17,727 nt of DNA from Anaerolineaceae bacterium UBA5365. GTDB lineage: Bacteria > Chloroflexota > Anaerolineae > Anaerolineales > Anaerolineaceae. Position 1 is the stretch's first letter; every line of letters starts with the position of its first letter. The notes under the pieces are model-generated. The model was given only the letters and a program-made list of their open reading frames with translations. It was not told where the DNA came from and made no database searches. The stretch spans positions 1,293 through 19,019 of the forward strand of contig DHPL01000011.1 of the NCBI GenBank assembly GCA_002407905.1. Direction: 5' to 3'. A program made the position numbers and the translations under genes. Below, piece after piece: positions 15,663 to 17,727 of the stretch.

Positions 15663-16306
15663 TTTTGGAGCGCGAGGATCACCGCCTGCGTGCGGCTGGC
15701 AACCTGCAGCTTGGTGAGAATGTGGGCCACATGCGTGTGTACCGTTGGCAAACTGATCACCAATTCCCTGCCGATCTCCTCGTTATTCATGCCCGTTACC
15801 AGGCAGCGCAGCACTTGCATCTCCCTGGGGCTGAGGTCTTCGATCGATCCATGCACTGCTTCCCTTTCCGGCTTGGAAAAATGCCGGAGGACCAGACTGG
15901 CAAGGTCGGGATGGATGTAGCCCTGGCCGGCGAGGACCTTACGGATTGCATCCGCCATCTCTGAACTGGAACAGCTGAGGAGTTGGATGGCGTTGGCACC
16001 GGCTTGCAGGCTCTCCAACAGCATCTCATTGGCATGCGCGCAGCCAACAACAATCAGCTTGATCTCCGGAGACCGCCTGCGGAGTTGGCGTACCAATTCC
16101 GCACTGCTGGGGTTGCTGCCATTCCAGGCGACGAGGCCCAAGTCGTGACTGCCGCTGCGGTATGACCAATCGATCTCAGCCAGGCTATTGCAGGTGGTGA
16201 TTGTTTTGGCCCCATCCAGGCGCCCCAGCAAAACTTTCATCCCTTCAAGGACGATCACCGAATCGCTGATACAGATGAATCGTGGGGCTTTGCCACTATC
16301 TTCCAT
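15644..16306 (-). CDS. LuxR/NarL-type transcriptional regulator with a degenerate receiver
   Basis: A 220-aa DNA-binding regulator. Residues about 1-130 have a receiver-like fold (FICISDSVIVLEGMKVLL; ELVRQLRRRSPEIKLIVVG; LQAGANAIQLL; EMADAIRKVLAGQGYIHPDL). The phospho-acceptor Asp position reads LGLVAWNGSNP, so it probably cannot be phosphorylated in the standard way. Residues about 150-215 are a GerE helix-turn-helix (LSPREMQVLRCLVTGMNNEE, then SLPTVHTHVAHILTKLQV). The frame is open far upstream into hisS on the other strand, so I chose ATG 16306, where the receiver fold begins. The RBS is weak. A TAAGAT seven bases before the ATG would allow a leaderless mRNA. It is divergent from hisS, and no sensor kinase is nearby. 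Confidence 0.85.
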   Translation of the reverse strand: MEDSGKAPRFICISDSVIVLEGMKVLLGRLDGAKTITTCNSLAEIDWSYRSGSHDLGLVAWNGSNPSSAELVRQLRRRSPEIKLIVVGCAHANEMLLESLQAGANAIQLLSCSSSEMADAIRKVLAGQGYIHPDLASLVLRHFSKPEREAVHGSIEDLSPREMQVLRCLVTGMNNEEIGRELVISLPTVHTHVAHILTKLQVASRTQAVILALQNGVKPR

Positions 16307-16313
16307 ACGGTTA

Positions 16314-16319
16314 ATCTTA
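16314..16319 (-). promoter_or_regulatory. Possible -10 box of the LuxR-type gene
   Basis: Minus-strand TAAGAT, seven bases before ATG 16306. If used, it would give a leaderless or near-leaderless transcript. No matching -35 hexamer is evident. Confidence 0.3.
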
Positions 16320-16332
16320 TCAGAAAAGGCAG

Positions 16333-16355
16333 ATTGGCCTGCGGAGGCCGCCAAT
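16333..16355. repeat. Inverted repeat between divergent LuxR-type gene and hisS
   Basis: ATTGGC (16333-16338) and GCCAAT (16350-16355) are perfect inverted repeats 11 bases apart, with an inner GGCCT/AGGCC pair (16336-16340 and 16345-16349). The element sits just upstream of both predicted -10 boxes, so an operator is possible. Confidence 0.35.
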
Positions 16356-16372
16356 GGAAGCAATGGTTTCGA

Positions 16373-16378
16373 TATAAT
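16373..16378 (+). promoter_or_regulatory. Predicted -10 box of hisS
   Basis: A perfect TATAAT, 22 bases before the hisS ATG. No good -35 hexamer is found at 16-18 bases upstream. GGAGG follows at 16385-16389 as the ribosome binding site. Confidence 0.5.
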
Positions 16379-16399
16379 AGCGCTGGAGGCAGGTGAGTT

Positions 16400-17659
16400 A
16401 TGAAACAAGTGATTCAAAGCATCAAAGGTACGCGCGATTTTTACCCAACCGAGATGGCCCGGCGCCAATGGCTGCTGGCTCAGATGCGGGCGGTTTCTGA
16501 ATCCTTTGGCTATCAGTATTACGATGGCCCCTGCCTGGAAAGCATTGACCTCTATGCCGCCAAATCCGGTGAGGAGCTGGTCAAAGAGCAGTCCTTCGTT
16601 TTCCCGGACCGCGGCGGCGACCTGATCACTCTGCGGCCTGAACTGACGCCCACCCTGGCCCGGATGGTAGCCCAAAAGCAGAACGAATTCACCTACCCCT
16701 TGCGCTGGTGGAGTTTTGGGCCTTTCTGGCGCTACGAGCGCCCGCAAAAAGGCCGCACCCGCGAATTTTTCCAGTGGAATATTGACCTGATCGGCGCGGA
16801 CACCCTGGCGGCGGACGCAGAATTGATCGCCGTGGCTGCAGCCTTCCTGCAGAAAGTGGGCCTGAAACCGGATCAGGTTTCTGTGCGGGTCAATCACCGC
16901 GCCTTTGCCAACGAACGTTTGGCCTTGCTTGGACTTGACCCTGAGCAAGCCAGGGAGATGCTGCGCCTCATCGACCGCATCGACAAGCTGCCTGCGGATA
17001 TTTGGAAGGAAAGGGCATTGGATCTTGGCCTGAGCGAGGCTCAGTACCAGGCAGTTCAGGCTATCCTGAAGGATCAAGACCTTTGGCGTGAATCAACGGA
17101 GTTGAGGGGTATTCTTGAGCGGGTTGAGGCGATGGGTTTTGGCGATTACGTGCATTACGACCCCAGCGTCACCCGAGGACTGGATTATTACACCGGCACC
17201 GTCTTTGAGGTGAGCGATAATTTTGGTGAGTTCAGGGCGATTTTAGGCGGCGGCCATTATGGCAACCTGGTGGCCGATGTGGGCGGCAAGGAACTCAGCG
17301 GAGTGGGTTTTGCCATGGGGGACGTTGTGATCGATCTGGTATTGCAGAAATACAACTGCTACCCCGAAGCCCTGGGTGAGGGGCAGGCTGTTTTTGTGAC
17401 CGTATTCGATGAAAGCCTGGAACTTGAAAGCCTGAAGCTCGCCGCGCAGCTGCGCGAGGCGGGCATACCGGCGATGATGCCCGTGCAAACCGAAAAACTG
17501 GGGAAACAGCTGCGTTTCGCGGACCGCCAGCAATTGCCTTTTGTTTTGGTCCTCGGGCCGGATGAGGCAGCCCAAGGGTTGGTGATGGTCAAAAAACTGG
17601 CCGATGGCAGCCAAACGCTCGTGCCGCAATCCGAACTGATTGGCCATCTGAAATCCTGA
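16400..17659 (+). CDS. hisS: Histidyl-tRNA synthetase (HisRS) with variant motif 3
   Basis: Class II synthetase that charges tRNA-His, 419 aa, normal length. It starts VIQSIKGTRDFYPTEM, the usual HisRS opening. Motif 2 is FWRYERPQKGRTREFFQWN. The histidine-specific signature is RGLDYYTGTVFEV (R259). The C-terminal anticodon domain (about 325-419) is complete, with LRFADRQQLPFVLVLG and VMVKKLADG, so this is a full synthetase rather than the shorter HisZ paralogue. Two conserved places differ from the common form: GGRYD is GGHYG (H286), and the motif 3 GFAMGxER is GFAMGDVV (303-310), which removes the motif 3 arginine. The ATG at 16400 is preceded by GGAGG and AGGTGAG. It stands alone on the plus strand, followed by a tRNA gene. 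Confidence 0.95.
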   Translation: MKQVIQSIKGTRDFYPTEMARRQWLLAQMRAVSESFGYQYYDGPCLESIDLYAAKSGEELVKEQSFVFPDRGGDLITLRPELTPTLARMVAQKQNEFTYPLRWWSFGPFWRYERPQKGRTREFFQWNIDLIGADTLAADAELIAVAAAFLQKVGLKPDQVSVRVNHRAFANERLALLGLDPEQAREMLRLIDRIDKLPADIWKERALDLGLSEAQYQAVQAILKDQDLWRESTELRGILERVEAMGFGDYVHYDPSVTRGLDYYTGTVFEVSDNFGEFRAILGGGHYGNLVADVGGKELSGVGFAMGDVVIDLVLQKYNCYPEALGEGQAVFVTVFDESLELESLKLAAQLREAGIPAMMPVQTEKLGKQLRFADRQQLPFVLVLGPDEAAQGLVMVKKLADGSQTLVPQSELIGHLKS

Positions 17660-17666
17660 AGAACAC

Positions 17667-17695
17667 TTGCGTACCCGCTAACGGCATGCTAAAAT
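17667..17695 (+). promoter_or_regulatory. Predicted promoter of the tRNA gene
   Basis: -35-like TTGCGT (17667-17672) and -10 TAAAAT (17690-17695) with exactly 17 bases between them, lying between the hisS stop and the tRNA start. The start of transcription would be near 17702. Confidence 0.6.
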
Positions 17696-17708
17696 AGCGA
17701 GCCACGCG

Positions 17709-17727
17709 GTGCCTGTAGCTCAATGGC
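17709..17727 (+). tRNA. tRNA gene, 5' end only (cut by window edge)
   Basis: The window ends in TGTAGCTCAATGGC. TAGCTCAATGG is the canonical U8-A9 plus D-arm start of a tRNA, so the 5' acceptor strand would be the seven bases 17709-17715 (GTGCCTG). The anticodon is outside the window, so identity cannot be given. Confidence 0.75.

Noticed and set aside
16307..17077. Open minus-strand frame extending the LuxR-type gene to 17077 (477 aa)
   Set aside because: The added 257 residues lie antisense to hisS and do not resemble any domain. The receiver fold starts at ATG 16306.
1..17727. CRISPR arrays, insertion sequences, phage genes, attachment sites
   Set aside because: No spaced direct repeats, transposase or integrase genes, or terminal inverted repeats were seen by eye.

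Overview
This window looks like chromosome of an anaerobic or facultative, GC-rich bacterium. My best guess is Chloroflexota, perhaps Anaerolineae. That guess rests on the gene set and the style of the HisRS and regulator sequences, not on any search.

Layout. About 14.4 kb is one minus-strand block read from right to left. From a promoter near 14500-14527 it holds, in transcription order: a NuoE/HydC-like subunit (13898-14416), a NuoF/HydB-like flavoprotein with a C-terminal 2x[4Fe-4S] tail (12043-13887), a NuoG/HoxU-like iron-sulfur subunit with a relic molybdopterin-type domain (10095-12029), the [NiFe] small subunit (9540-10082) and the [NiFe] large subunit (8107-9531). A strong hairpin follows (8053-8088), then a fused M52 hydrogenase protease + FdhD protein (6787-8049), the full [NiFe] maturation set hypA-hypB-hypF-hypC-hypD-hypE (1045-6787), and a partial diaminopropionate ammonia-lyase gene running off the left edge (1-1023). 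Most gaps are overlaps or a few bases, so the block reads as one operon that encodes a soluble NAD(H)-linked [NiFe] hydrogenase and everything needed to build its active site.

Right part. A 317-base intergenic region holds the operon promoter and the terminator of the gene to its right. Beyond it are a four-CBS-domain protein (14734-15516, minus) and a LuxR-type regulator with a degenerate receiver domain (15644-16306, minus). Then come the divergent hisS gene (16400-17659, plus) and the first 19 bases of a tRNA gene (17709 onward).

How the genes work together. HypA/HypB deliver nickel. HypF/HypE make the cyanide ligand, and HypC/HypD assemble the Fe(CN)2CO unit in the large subunit. The M52 half of the fusion should then clip the 24-residue C-terminal tail of the large subunit. 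The mature HydS/HydL-type pair passes electrons through the NuoG-like subunit to the NuoF flavin site, where NAD(H) reacts. The extra ferredoxin-type clusters on the NuoF subunit make an electron-bifurcating (ferredoxin + NAD) enzyme plausible.

Most unusual points: the protease-FdhD fusion whose FdhD half lacks the CxxC sulfur-transfer cysteines; the hairpin that pairs with that gene's ribosome binding site; a hypF gene with no ATG/GTG/TTG start at its conserved N-terminus; a HisRS with an altered motif 3; and an orphan regulator with a receiver lacking its phospho-acceptor Asp.
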